64,000 bases of DNA, taken from Melitaea cinxia. Its lineage: Eukaryota; Arthropoda; Insecta; Lepidoptera; Nymphalidae. The stretch is from the NCBI RefSeq assembly GCF_905220565.1, contig NC_059406.1, positions 12,968,001-13,032,000 of the forward strand, read 5' to 3'. The number at the start of each line of letters is the position of its first letter. The stretch's first letter is position 1. The position numbers were made by a program, and so were the translations under genes. Below, piece by piece: positions 12,414 to 24,305 of the stretch. The notes beneath the pieces are model-generated. The model was not told the origin of the DNA and did no database searches. It worked only from the letters and a program-made list of their open reading frames with translations.

Positions 12414-14084
12414 AAGTTGTTAACTACAAACTTTCGTTAAGCGAATTATAATTACATAATCCATTCTTTACAATCAGATTTACTAATTAGATCGAAGTAA
12501 CTTTTACTTATATTAGTTATAAAGTTACTTATATTAGTTACTTAGTTAATTATATTAACATAATCTCATACGTCAGATACCCGGTGTCGATAATTCGTCG
12601 ATTTTAGTCGTTCGAGAGGTTCTCATGAATATGTTACGATTGATGAGAATTAATATGAGTAAGGCAGCGTTCACATCGAAGCCTACTTAGTCTGTTATGT
12701 TTTGAAAGATATTTATAACGGATTAGTGATTGTTTTTAAAGTTATCTGTAGCTAAGAAGTAATTTTTATATTATTTTAAATATTTAAATTCTTAAGTGTT
12801 ATAGTGTGTACGTCACCTATTTATGAAAAAATAAAAATTTTAATAAAAATGGTGTATTAAGTAGTTTAGGTATTGTACTTTGTTATTTACTTTGGTTTGC
12901 AGTGTTTGTTTCTTTCTTTGTAATTTAAAACCCAGATCCTGTACATCATCAATTTCACGGAACTGTCCTAAAGACTTTTTTAAGCTTTGTGAAGAGTAAG
13001 TTTAGCAGAACTTAGCAGAGATTAAGTTAAGTTTAGACTTTACTTCTGGTATTAAACAGAACCTGTATAAGGTAAGCGAAAACTATTACAATTAGATAAT
13101 ATTTGATGATAAATAATAGTTAAAAAAATCAAGAGAATAATTCACTACTCTATGTAAATACACATAAAACACATCGTCAAAACTTGTTTTCCTTGTTGCA
13201 TAGTATGACAGTATGTACAATACACATATTGGTACGTACATATGAAAGATTCTTTTTCCACACATAAACAATTTAATGTGTCAAGACGATTAAGATAAAG
13301 AAAATTATTCTAAAACATATCTACGCGACACGAAACAGTGGAAAAACCGCTTTATCAATAAATAAACAAAAAATCGAATCGGAATTTATTCCAAATTAAT
13401 ATCTATCCAAATACATTTCGTTTTATTTAATTTTCGCGAGAGAAATTATCTTTAATTATGACGCTTTATAACAATAAATAACGTAAAAATTATTCGGATG
13501 TCATAAATTTACGTTATAATTTTATTATATTGAATATTTATCTATAGAAATATACGTGTTGGTTTAAAGAGTATAACGTCGTCTTGATATATCGTTCGTT
13601 TTTTATTTATTGAACCGGTTTTTAGTAAAAAAAATTTGAAACTTTTCGTGATCACCAGAAAGTAACTAGTGTCGACAGTTCGGTTATTTGTATGGATTAT
13701 TATCATTTAAATATTGAAATTGGGTAGAAAGTCAGAACGGTGGCGTGAGTGGATGTGGCGTGCTCGTGAACCGTTTGTCCGTGAAATATGTATTAGTTCA
13801 AACTTATTATATCGTCTACGATTTTGACTACTCGTTTTTTTATGTATTACTAATTTTATGAATGTTCCGACATGAACAATTTTATATGATTTATGTGGAA
13901 TTTTTTGATATAGAATAGGTTTGGATGGTACATTTTTTGACTAAAAAGTTTAAAAGATTCTTTTATTATGCCTATCAAAGAAGGTAGAGCTGAAATATCA
14001 AAGAATAATGGAGAAATATCAAATAAGTTTTTCAAACACTATCTAGTATTAGTTAAATTAACAAATATGACATTAAAATCTTTG
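12414..14084. other. AT-rich intronic sequence with a short tandem repeat
   Basis: No gene. At 12497-12550 the phrase TTACTTATATTAGTTA is repeated in tandem. The remainder is AT-rich with no signature recognised. Confidence 0.4.
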
Positions 14085-14160
14085 ATTCAGCCTGCAATAT
14101 CCCACTGTTGGGCATATGAATCTTTCCCCGTGTAAAACAACTCCTTTTAGCGCACCACAC
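14085..14160 (-). mobile_element. family A SINE 3' end, short fragment
   Basis: ATTCAGCCTGCAATATCCCA then TGTTGGGCATATGAATCTTT is the reverse of the family A terminus. It is truncated after about 75 bp. Confidence 0.65.
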
Positions 14161-14210
14161 ACATTTTTTTGAAGGTAGTAAGTTAGGCTGATCCGTCACG
14201 CTCTGAGGTA

Positions 14211-14321
14211 AAAGGCTCGATCGGGTGAACTCGGGATCGCCGAGTGTACCCGATCGAGAAAGATACTGACAGCTGCTCTTCGCTGCTGAACAGTGAAAGG
14301 CTCGATCGGGTGAACTCGGGA
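14211..14321. repeat. 26 bp direct repeats with an 18 bp stem hairpin
   Basis: AAAGGCTCGATCGGGTGAAC plus TCGGGA occurs identically at 14211-14236 and 14296-14321. The first copy also folds on itself: CTCGATCGGGTGAACTCG (14216-14233) pairs with CGAGTGTACCCGATCGAG (14241-14258) with two mismatches and a 7-base loop. The function is unknown; it may be a remnant of an unrecognised element. Confidence 0.85.
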
Positions 14322-16167
14322 CTTATTGCGTTATTGCTTAATTGCGATAGCTAATGAATTTTTTACTTCTGCCGTGCGGTCTTAAGCACACACTCTAGTA
14401 TTTTATTTTTATTTTAGTTTTTGTAGCGTTTAACACTTGAGTCTAGGTAGTGCTTTTTAATAATAATAATAATAGTAATAAATGATAGTTTGCTTGCATA
14501 GTAACTGATTATCGGAGAGCAGCGGCAGCCCTCTCAAGCAAACATAATTCTATTTTCGAAGCGACTCATTTCAATAGCGCTATTCATATCGCTATTAACC
14601 TATAAAACTAGGTCTAGATAAATATGTAGTTGTTACCAAAGCACTAGAAATGTTAGTGAGATCTATTTTAAAGCCCAGGCACGAATTGTGATACTGTGAA
14701 AAACATTTCATTGCCTCCCGAGATCCCGTTAGGGTTTTGCGTAGAGATAAGGCGTTGTGTGTGACACAGTGTGGGGTAGAGTCGAGTCTAGATGTAATGT
14801 GTAGTAGAAAGTTGCTTTTGTGTAGGGTTAATGTAGTTGTAATTGTTTGTGTTTCTTTTTTGATTCGTAAAGTGATTTATAATAATTTGTGTCCCATCAG
14901 CTATTAGAATAAAGGGAAGCTATAAATAATCACTTCCTGTAGAAATAAATTTTTATACGAAGCTTTCCGCCACGGCTTCGAATGCTTGGACTAAGCAATT
15001 TTTTGTGTTCCATTTTCTTTAGTAACAAAGCCTGAATTACTACTGATAGCATAGTGTTCTATTCGTCAAACAATTTGTAGTCAGTCGAGTAATTTTAGTG
15101 TTTATCAATTACAAAAAGAAAAATTGTTTTTACTTTTGTTATTATTATATATCATTGAACAAAAACGATTTATATATTTATATATTAACATTAATATAAC
15201 GCAAGCAGCTTCACTAAAATATAATACACCTTATTGATTCTTAATAACAGCAAGATATATCAGCTCACGTAAGAGCAAGCGATGCGTGCCGGACTATCGC
15301 TGGTTGCGCCCAATTACCACTATCGCTGGGAAGATCGCGAGCCGCTTGCAAATTGCAACAGTACATTGACATCGAGATTTGAAACTCGCGACAATGGTAA
15401 GGGACAGGCGGAGATTTAGGGTTATTATTAAGATTATTAAGATTATTAGGTGACTAAATATTGTATTATTTTTTTTGGAATGAAGTTCCTTATATATAGA
15501 GCGTTGCGAAGGGGTAGCCGGCAAAAAACGTCCGTATCGTTAAAAAAAGCGTAAGATTTTTTTGTATAGTCTGTTTATGATGGCTATACAGTTTTATAGT
15601 CTATGTGATGACTGTTATTATTATTGCAGTTTGCTATTATTATTATTATTATATCATTCGATAATTTTTATATTTTTTTATAAATCATTGTTAATAAAAT
15701 AAAGGTGTAAGATAATTTTTAACGTAGTTTTTTTTTTATCGATGAAAAAATCATAATAAAAAATTTATACCTGAATAATTATTTTCTTTATACCTACCTC
15801 GAATAGAACTTGAAATTAATATTTTATGATAAGGAACTTTGTTCCTATCTGGTGTCCCACTACTACTATGGTACCTGGACGACACACGGTTTTTTTTGGA
15901 TTCAGTCTGATTGATCAGAGACACAGAGTTAAAAGTTATTTTAAGGATTGATAACATACAATGTATAATAAAAAAATGTTTATATTATATATAGAAACAA
16001 ATCTACTTTTTCAATTATTTTTGTGATTGCTGTCGTTAAAAATAAATAAAATTAATTTCTTTGGTTTATAGCTTTATAGTCAATGTTTTTATGCACATTT
16101 ATGTACATTTATTAGACTGTAGTCCACGGTAACAGATTAGTGGTGTATATACATTAAACATTTTAAC
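14322..16167. other. intronic sequence, no recognised element
   Basis: Contains AAT/ATT simple runs (14459-14480 and 15635-15655). At 14950-14985 a phrase AAGCTTTCCGCCACGGCTTCG resembles repeat heads, but it is too short to assign. An open frame at 15294-15524 (-) has no domain signature. Confidence 0.4.
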
Positions 16168-16419
16168 TGAGGTAAGGTACAGCAGGAAATTTCCTGTTCA
16201 AAATATGCCCGACTAGGCTTCTTCGACCTTTCAGATCACAGCTACGTAATACTGTTTTCAAGCAGTTTTGTGTTCTTGTTGGTGAGTAAAGTGACTAGAG
16301 CTGCTGGGGGGAATTGGAGGTAAGGTCGACAACGTGCTTGCGATGCTTCTGGTGTTGCAGACGTCAGATAAGCTACGGTAATCGCTTACCATCAGGTAAA
16401 CCGTCCGCTTATATAAAAT
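16168..16419 (+). mobile_element. family C interspersed repeat
   Basis: Begins TGAGGTAAGGTACAGCAGG, then CAGATCACAGCTACGTAATA, GTGTTCTTGTTGGTGAGTAA, TTGCGATGCTTCTGGTGTTG and TAAGCTACGGTAATCGCTTA, ending ACCATCAGGTAAACCGTCC followed by an A-rich tail. Together with 8546-8828 in the opposite orientation this defines the family. Confidence 0.8.
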
Positions 16420-17051
16420 AAATAAAAAAATGATATGGATTAAAACTTACTTGAATAAAAATCTATTTTACGACTTCCTTTAAACAGAAACGATTTACTA
16501 GATGCTAATTATTAATTAATTGATGGGTTAGAAATAACCACAAACCTGAGCGGAACAAAATATATATTTTTTATAAAAATATGTAATTAGTCGAGTTTAT
16601 TAAAAACCGCAAATCATGTCTATAAACACCGCTTGTTACCTTTTAAATAATATATTGTCACTAAAATGCGAAGGAAAAATATAAACGTTACGAAGTGGTA
16701 CAATTATTACTGAGAATACGTAATCGTTTCGAGATTATAGTGGACACGTTCAAATTACGTAGGAGTTGCTATTTTTTTATGTTTTTTTTTTATTTGACCC
16801 CATTAGTTGGGTTTGGTAAATAAAATTATAGTAAGACAGTGCTCTTTTTTATTATTTATTTTCACTAATCAATCTACTCGTATGTTTCTGGTATTTTGGT
16901 ACTGTTGCAAACACCGTGGACAGTCGGTGTGACAATGGAGTTCCCATATTCTCTGTGACAACTATCCTGTAACATATCGAATCCGAACATTAACAGTAAC
17001 ATTCCGAATCGGTGGTAGTTTCACTTTTACAAACATAATAATTAATTTTTT
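16420..17051. other. AT-rich intronic sequence
   Basis: Nothing recognised beyond simple T-rich runs. Confidence 0.4.
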
Positions 17052-17138
17052 AAGATTTAATTTGTAAAATGACGATTCGAAAATGCTCTTGGAGCCTATT
17101 TGAATAAAGCTATTTTTGATTTTGATTTTGATTTTGAT
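17052..17138 (+). mobile_element. LINE 3' end with TTTTGA repeats
   Basis: ATGCTCTTGGAGCCTATTTG, an AATAAA signal at 17103-17108, then four TTTTGA units. I recognise the signal-plus-hexamer tail as a retrotransposon terminus; the body is truncated away. Confidence 0.6.
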
Positions 17139-17543
17139 ATCTTATATAGAAATTATAAGTAAGCACAAAACTTAAAAATAATGAATTCTTGCTTAAAAAT
17201 GAATGAATATTTTTCCCGTTTTAAATTTTTATGGGTTTTGATTTGATGTAAAAAAAAGCACATGTTGTAAAGATAGAATAAGTAGTATTTTATAATCATG
17301 TTTATGATATGACAATATTTTGAGATTACCTTTACTCGTAATAAGCATATTGCTAAATGAATGCTAGGAAATAAATCTAATAGAACAGATATTTCAATGA
17401 TTTTTCTGTGACACACACAGAATTAAAAAGGAATTTTGTAGCTATAGCTGTACATTGGCTTCTATTTCTCTCACCAGAATGACGAAAGACAGCTTAAGTA
17501 GCCAAATAATTTTAATTATTCTTATCCAAAATTAGAATTAACT
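17139..17543. other. AT-rich intronic sequence
   Basis: Nothing recognised. Confidence 0.4.
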
Positions 17544-17905
17544 AAAATTATATATAATACTGTCAGGCTACGGTACTAAAGAATATAGCCACCCTCTCTC
17601 TTCCCGTGGGTGTCGTAAGAGGCGACTAAGGGATAAAACAGTTCCGCTACCACGATGGAACTTAAAAAGCCGACCGTTGGCGGGATAACCATCCAACTGC
17701 TGGCTTTGAAATACACAGGCCGAAGACGGGCAGCAGCGTCTTCGGTGCGACAAAGCCAGCCCTGCGGTCACCAACCCGCCTACCCAGCGTGGTGACTATG
17801 GGCAAAACACATGAGTTCACGTTATTTTTGGCAAAAACTTGGAGAGGCCTATGTCCCGCAGTGGACTGTAAAGACTGTAATGATGATAATGATGAAAATT
17901 ATATA
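17544..17905 (+). mobile_element. family B retroposon, near full copy with target-site duplication
   Basis: The element starts near GGCTACGGTACTAAAGAATA, runs through GGGTGTCGTAAGAGGCGACT, GCTGGCTTTGAAATACACAG and CAGCGTGGTGACTATGGGCA, and ends AGGCCTATGTCCCGCAGTGG followed by a GATGAT-like tail. AAAATTATATA flanks it at 17544-17554 and 17895-17905. Open frames across it (for example DGYPANGRLF) are repeat-derived, not host genes. It is either the 3' UTR of a non-LTR element or a SINE mobilised by one. Confidence 0.85.
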
Positions 17906-18203
17906 AAGCTTTTTAAACCGTCGGAAGTTTATCTTTAATGTATTTTAGTAGCTTTTGTATTCAGAAAATAATATTCTATATCTATCATACCACGTTATGA
18001 TATGTAGGTTCTGTGCGTTAAATTATTATAATATATTATGCGTGCGGGTTATGAATAATTCTAACTTCGTTAAGTTCACAATTAATGCATCTGTTGAAAC
18101 ATGTAATCGACTTGCAGTGTTTATCGTCACTGCGTAACTTTATATGTGATATATACTAAGATAGTAAAAGAACCATGTATACTTTGAGTGCTTTTAAGAT
18201 TAA

Positions 18204-18350
18204 GGGCCTGTTTTACCATTTGTGGATCACGCTATTTGACAGATGATGGTATCCAACGGATGTAAGTTTATGATATATTGATCTTTATTACCATGGAATT
18301 CCACTATATTTATTAAATATTTCTTTCCACGATCGTGGATCTAAGATTTG
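18204..18350 (+). mobile_element. family F MITE fragment
   Basis: GGGCCTGTTTTACCATTTGT then CGCTATTTGACAGAT and TATCCAACGGATG match the reversed right half of the element at 26631-26835. GGAATTCCACTATAT with TTTCCACGATCGTGG continues the match. The far terminus is not visible. Confidence 0.6.
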
Positions 18351-18387
18351 TCGTTACGTAGTTGTAGCGATACAAGTCATGTGGTAA

Positions 18388-18654
18388 CGACTGCTCTGGT
18401 GAAATGGTGCGTGTAGTCGCCTAAAACACCGACGGCTTGCGGGTTCGATTCCCGATCGGGATGGATATTTGTGTTTGAACAAATATTTATTTCCGGTTTG
18501 GACAGCAAGTGGGTCTCCTCATTGGATCACGGTAAGCCGTCAGTCCCGCTTGTTATCCTAAATACCTGAGAGCGATCGTTACTCATAATTGGGAAAATAT
18601 CCGGGTAACCTCATTAGAGCAGCGTGGTGGAGAAAGAGGCTAATGTCCAGCGTA
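18388..18654 (+). mobile_element. family A SINE, diverged
   Basis: The tRNA-like head has the B-box GGGTTCGATTCCCGATC (near 18441-18457), then AGATATTTGTG-type and GGTCTCC linker sequence, then GCGATCGTTACTCATAATTG and GTGGTGGAGAAAGAGGC. The tail is shortened, missing the sequence just before AATGTCCAGC. Its head is the same variant as the one at 62231 (GCTCTGGTG). Confidence 0.75.
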
Positions 18655-18897
18655 ACTTTATTTAAAACTGGTGAAACACGCCCAGATATTAACAAAAAAC
18701 GTTGTGTTATTTTGTAGGCAATTGTCACGACAAAACATACATGTTATATATCTTTTAATTTGATCTTTTTAAGCTCAACTGAACCTAGCATACGCTTATT
18801 GCAATAGGTTTAAATTGTAATAAAAATTACGTTAACTGATACGACTACAGTCAATAGAATTCATTTGATGTATATTATCTAAAAAAATTATAACTAC

Positions 18898-19244
18898 GCT
18901 TCAGCCTGTAATATCCCACTATTGGGCATAGGCCTCTTTTCCCACGTAGGAGAAGGATCAGAGCTTAATCCACCACGCTGCTCCAATGCGGGTTGGTGGA
19001 TATATTCCCTACTATGAGTAACGATCAGTATCAGGTGTACATGATAACAACCGGGACCGAAGGCTTAACGTGCTCTCCGAGGCACGGTGGGGAGACCCAC
19101 AAGGACTGCACAAACACCCAGACCATGGCAAACACCTGTATGGCCAATACAAATGTTTGTCATGTGCGGGGATCAAACCCGCAACCGCCAGCACAACAGG
19201 TAGGTACAATCCATGGCTGTGACCGTTGCGCCAACGCGGCGTCA
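18898..19244 (-). mobile_element. family A SINE, near full length
   Basis: Reversed: it starts at 19244 with the head TGACGCCGCGTTGGCGCAAC, B-box near 19180 (GCGGGTTTGATCCC), ATTTGTATTGGCCATACAGG, GGTCTCCCCACCGTGCCTCG, GGTTGTTATCATGTACACCT and ATTGGAGCAGCGTGGTGGAT, and ends AGTGGGATATTACAGGCTGA. The head is tRNA-derived with pol III promoter boxes and the 3' half is shared with a LINE-like terminus. This is one of the most complete copies in the window. Confidence 0.88.
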
Positions 19245-21186
19245 AGTTATGCGTTTAAGTTATACCTACTGCTAAATAAATAAATAAAAATTGGCAAAAT
19301 ACCTTATAGCCTTCCTCGGGACATTTCCAAAACAAGAAGTTTTTATATTCGATTCAGTAGTTCCTCAGATTAGCACGTTTAAAAAAAACTTTTCAGGTTT
19401 ATAACATTAGTATGGATAACTTATTACCCATAAGCACTTTAAAGCGCTTGTAGTTAAATCAAAGAATTCGAATACATTTGACAACACTAATGTTACGTAC
19501 AATTAACATTCGGAATCTGTAATTAATGCGTGCCGAGCTAGCAATGGAATGAAATCAATTTAAGCTCAAAAACTTCATTAATGACTGAAGCTTTTTAACC
19601 CAATATTACATAACAGTTTAATTATATTCCCAATTACAAAATATACGCAATAAATAAATAAACCGTAATTTTTTTAAATTTAGAGATACATTGTAAAATC
19701 TATTATATATAAATTTGGAAAGAAAAATAGAAAATAAATTGATAATGCTTAACATTATCTTAATAATTTAGATTATCAATACTATTTCCACTTGTGACAT
19801 TTATACTATACTCCTCACCTAAATGCAATTACAGGTAAATTATTATTGTATAAGTTAACTAAAATTAGCATTATACAATTGTGCCCGATCATGACCATGA
19901 TACATGATAGACTTATAAATCAATTTTATGAATAATATTGTTAAGTATACAAATATTGTTTTTTACAGGTCCTAAGTTGGACGTGCCTTTTTCAAACATC
20001 ACGCATTACTCATATTCTACAAGCGATTTGTTACTTAAAACTGCTGTAAATGAGAATATGTTAGGACGTGGAAGATAAGTGGTGTATCAAAAGGTCATTT
20101 AAGAAGAGATTGCTATACTGACCTTGAACCAACTGCCTCATCATTCATACGTGTAATGACCTTAAGCTATTAATATTCCTAGGGAATTTTCTAATTTATG
20201 TTCTTACTAAGAATAGGTAGGTATAGATTAATCGTTACTAATTAATATAATTGCAAAATAGACGTCTTATTATTTTTACAAGTATCTTACTATCTTTTTC
20301 TATTTCAAATTTATCGCATGTCTGTATAAATATAGATAAAATAGAAAGGTTTTGGTTTTTGAATCAATTCGCACCAATTCATTCGTTATTTTTTTACATA
20401 TTATATTACATACTATTTAATCCGAAATTATTACTCGCCTAGTTTACAAAATATTATATTATTTTCATTTATCAATATCATTTTAACATACTAATTATTG
20501 ACAGATATCAGCAGAACGAATACAAAATGCTCATGAGAAAGTACAGCGCCATCTTGTTTTGATGTAGATCAACTATTCAATGGTTCAACGCAATTATCGT
20601 GTACGGATCATTGATGCACTCAATAATGATTACTTCCTATAATCATTTCATTATGACACAAAGGGAATAATGAACGGCGAGGATTAATGACAAAATATCC
20701 GCTTTAGTGAAGTAGGTTGAGTTATTAATGGTTTTAATTTTATGATACAATTATTATTTACGAATTTCGCGAAAACATTCATGTTTAAATTTATTGATTT
20801 TTACGTGATAGTATTTGTGTGTATATTATGTACGAGTATATTTATCATAGATATGTATTATAGATTTTTTATGTTTATAAGTAGGAAATATATGAAAAAT
20901 CGTTGTGTAAATTTTATATGAAATTAATAGGTATATTAGGGTAGGTATATTACTTAAGATACATTAAGTATTGTAATTGTTCTATTTGTTTTAATTAAAC
21001 TTAAGATGTAAAAAATTTGAATTGTCTAAATAACTGAAATTGTGGGTATATTTTATTTCATACTCAAAACGCGTTTTTATACGACTTTGGATATAAGAAT
21101 ATAAAGATTAGACTGGTATTATTGATAATAGAAAAGTGTTTTGAAAAATATCTCCACTAATGCGTATATATTTTCTAAGAAAGAGG
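19245..21186. other. intronic sequence; candidate minor features only
   Basis: No gene recognised. A strong 3' splice-like site (TTGTTTTTTACAG, ending 19968) is followed by a 36-codon open stretch ending at TAA 20076-20078. Nuclear-receptor half-sites TGACCTTGA (20119-20127) and TGACCTTAA (20157-20165) lie close together. Neither has supporting evidence. Confidence 0.35.
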
Positions 21187-21514
21187 CTGTGTCGTTACGG
21201 CACTAAGAATATAGCCACCCCCTCTCTCCCAGTGGGTGTCGTAAGAGGCGACTAAGGGATAACACAGTTCTACTACCACCTCGGAACTTAAAACCGATAG
21301 CGAGATAATCATCCAACTGCTAGCTTTGAAATACACAGGCCGAAGACGGGCAGCAGTCTCTTATGTGTGATAAAGCCAGCCCTGTGGTCACTAACCCGCC
21401 TTCTCAGCGTAGTGACTATGGGCAAAACACATGAGTTCACGCCATTTGTGGCGCAAACTTGTGGAGGCATATGTCCAGCAGTAGACTGCGATATACTGAT
21501 GTGTGTATGTGTGT
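21187..21514 (+). mobile_element. family B retroposon
   Basis: GTGTCGTTACGGCACTAAGA, GGGTGTCGTAAGAGGCGACT, CAGCAGTCTCTTATGTG and TGACTATGGGCAAAACACAT, ending ATGTCCAGCAGTAGACTGCG and a TGTGTG-type tail. It is colinear with 17555-17894. The simple tail at the 3' end is a retroposition hallmark. Confidence 0.85.
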
Positions 21515-24117
21515 TCTAAAGATTAAATTTTATTTCATTTTAGTAAGTTACAAAAATATTAAAATAAAAACATACATTTTTTAATCTAAATGATACAAAA
21601 TACTTGGCTGTGGGTACGATCGTAAGAAACAACCTTGTAGTTAGTTACATGTGACAATGAAATGAAGAATTTTAATTGTGAATAATTAAATGGTATACTA
21701 CAAGGAAAATTTCATGCATTTATTTATTTTATAATGAATACATTGTGCTGTATATAATAAAAATTCTACTTAGACAGTAGTTAAGACGTGAAAATTCAAA
21801 CAGTTAAATGTACAAAACATTTAATATATACACAGAATACTTGATTTTCAAAGAAATGTCAATTTAAGAAGTTAATTTATTATAATTAAGGTTTTTTTAT
21901 AACAGAAAAGACATGCAATAAAAAAAACTCATTATACCACGGATACATTTCAAGTTATTACAGGTAACACAATGTTAATAATGGTTTCAGAATTTATTAT
22001 AATATATAAAAAATTCGAATGCGATTCACTTTATATGATCGAAAATGTTTTTTAGTTAACGAGGTGACGATCGCCGCAGCTCTTACCGAACACGACGAAA
22101 CTAAATAAAAAAAAATGCTACTTAACGTCACAACACAAATGTTTACCTTATTGACTAGTGTTGTGCCCAGGTTCGTATAAATTCAACGTTAAATTATCGA
22201 AAATTTCATTAAAAGATTTGAGGAGTATATTGACAGTTTTAGTGTCGGCCGAGAGCGCCACACACGCGCCGATCACAGATTCAATTTAAAAAGTGGAATG
22301 AGATAAGAATAAATAAGTTCGGAGAGACACTTATGTTTAGAGTCGGTCGTAAAGATAGGGTTAACTGCCACGGTATCGCGGGACAAAACATACCATAAAC
22401 TGACCGGTTAGACGTCGAGATAGTGAGGCGTCGTATCGATAATTTTTCGCCTACTTAGTTTAATTTGTACGTTTGTATTCTCTTGATTGTGAAACTAGTA
22501 ATCGAGTAGTCATGTTTGATTACATGACAATCAAAAATTATGCTTAGAATTTTTCAGGTAAAGTTTAGATATGCGTTTATGTAATTAATTATCAATAAGA
22601 TACCTACACAGTATTTAATGATTTTATAATTATTTTAGAGCCTACATTTTAAAGATATTTAAGTCAATTATTAGTCTTAAAATTAATAAACAAAGTAAAA
22701 TAAAGAAAAAGTAAACCTGATTACAATCTTAAAAAAGTGCAATGGATTCAGTCAAAACACCGAAGTCTCAAGATCAAGCGACATCACTGTATTCAGGTGT
22801 CAAACGAGATCAGTATTGTCGCTCAGGAACGCGAGCATTGAAGTCCAAAGCGCTTCGTTAGGGAACCATGTCAATGTAGCGGCTGTAAACTTTTTATTGG
22901 GATCCAACTTCGAGTATCGGCTCACTTTTACTTCGACAAGGTTGCATCTCGGTCAGCGGGAGGTCCAACAGTTAATAAAGTGAATTTGTTGACATCAAAA
23001 TAACAGTTTATGGGTGCGACACTAATGCAGTTTATCGATACTCGTATTATGGTAATAGTGATGGCATTAACGAAAACATTTCCGAGTTTATTTTATCGAT
23101 TTATTTTGTTGTAAATCGCCGTTCCAATAGCACGAGTTAACCAATGTTTGTATAATAAGTATATTGTATAGGAGTTTCTATATTTAAATTATATTACCAA
23201 TTTGTTTATTTATGAATAATTAAACATATGAGATGTTATGTAGAATGTATTGTGCAACCTTTTTTGTGTCACCGTTTTTTTTCTAATATTTAATTCAAGT
23301 AAAGAAAATATTAATCAGTACAATATAAAAATCTAAAGACTATCATATATATTAATACGCTGAGGTTAAGATGTTTGCCTCCTTTTTTAGAAAAGAGCTC
23401 ACAATTACTCCACATAACTTCATATATCATTTTATCGATAATTGCTTGCTCTATCGTCATCCAAAACTAAAAAAAAAATATTATTGTTTTGTTTTTTTTA
23501 ATTAATTAATAATTAAAATGATATAAATTACGGCTTAAATTTTGAAAGAAAATTTTCATGATTGACGGTCGGTAATTTTCACTTATTTAGTGCGAATAAT
23601 TCGCACGGGTATACAAGTACAAGTTCATCCGAGAAAATATTGATCAACATCCTCCTAATTACCACCATAATAAAAATATTCTGAACGTGCATAATTATGT
23701 CAAACAAAAAACACACGCCACAAATAGTTAAAGTAACAATTAGACATTTCTTTGATGATAAAAGGTCGTGACCCTTTTGGCGCCACTGGGCAGTCGATAA
23801 AAGGAATTTGTATAATTATTTAATGAAATAATTTCGACTTTAGATTAGCGACGGCGTAGATTATACGCAAGTTATTAATGAATTCAAATTAATGAGGAAG
23901 AATTGAGCATGGCGCCACTCTAGATAGTGTATCAACGAGAGACCGCTAACATCGGACGTCTGAAGATTACGAGTAAACAAATGTGCTCGAAGTCGATTTA
24001 ATACAGTATTTATTTTTATTTTTTCAATATTTACTGCTATCAAATTCCTATGATACCAAGGTAATACTGATATTTAGACATACATTGTTTTAATCGAGTG
24101 TACAGTATTTCTTTACT
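21515..24117. other. intronic sequence with CpG-bearing blocks
   Basis: No gene. Two stretches are less AT-rich and lack repeat signatures: 22040-22450 (GACGATCGCCGCAGCTCTTA, GGACAAAACATACC) and 22740-23010 (TCACTGTATTCAGGTGTC, CGGTCAGCGGGAGGTCCAA). Other sites are a palindrome TGCGAATAATTCGCA (23591-23605) and an inverted receptor-like site AGGTCGTGACCC (23763-23774). These are candidate conserved regulatory DNA. Confidence 0.4.
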
Positions 24118-24305
24118 ACGGTTGCAAACAAGCGTACAGTCCACTTGATCTTTAGCGGTTGTCGAAGCCTATGGGCCAGGGCTGCAACACCAGAATTATC
24201 ACAATCGCGCTGTCGACTCTACCTACTACTCTACCGGGTGCCCCACTTTACTCATCACAGCACAAGACTACTTGAGGGCTGTGATATTCGTGAGAGATTC
24301 GAATT
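24118..24305 (-). mobile_element. family C-related repeat, diverged
   Basis: GTTGCAAACAAGCGTACAGT then GGCTGCAACACCAGAATTAT, GTCGACTCTACCTACTACTC and GTGCCCCACTTTACTCATCA follow the family C order in reverse but with many differences. It may be a sister subfamily. Confidence 0.55.

Noticed and set aside
14211..14321. CRISPR-like direct repeats
   Set aside because: Only two copies, in a eukaryotic intron, with no array structure.
17568..17774. Frame encoding QLDGYPANGRLF..LSRLLRHPREERGW, also seen at 43057 and 46387
   Set aside because: The same peptide recurs because it is the reverse strand of family B retroposons. It is not a host gene family.
20119..20165. FTZ-F1/ERR-type half-sites TGACCTTGA and TGACCTTAA as a regulatory element
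   Set aside because: Single half-sites are expected by chance many times in 64 kb. The pair is spaced too widely for a known dimer and was not called as a feature.
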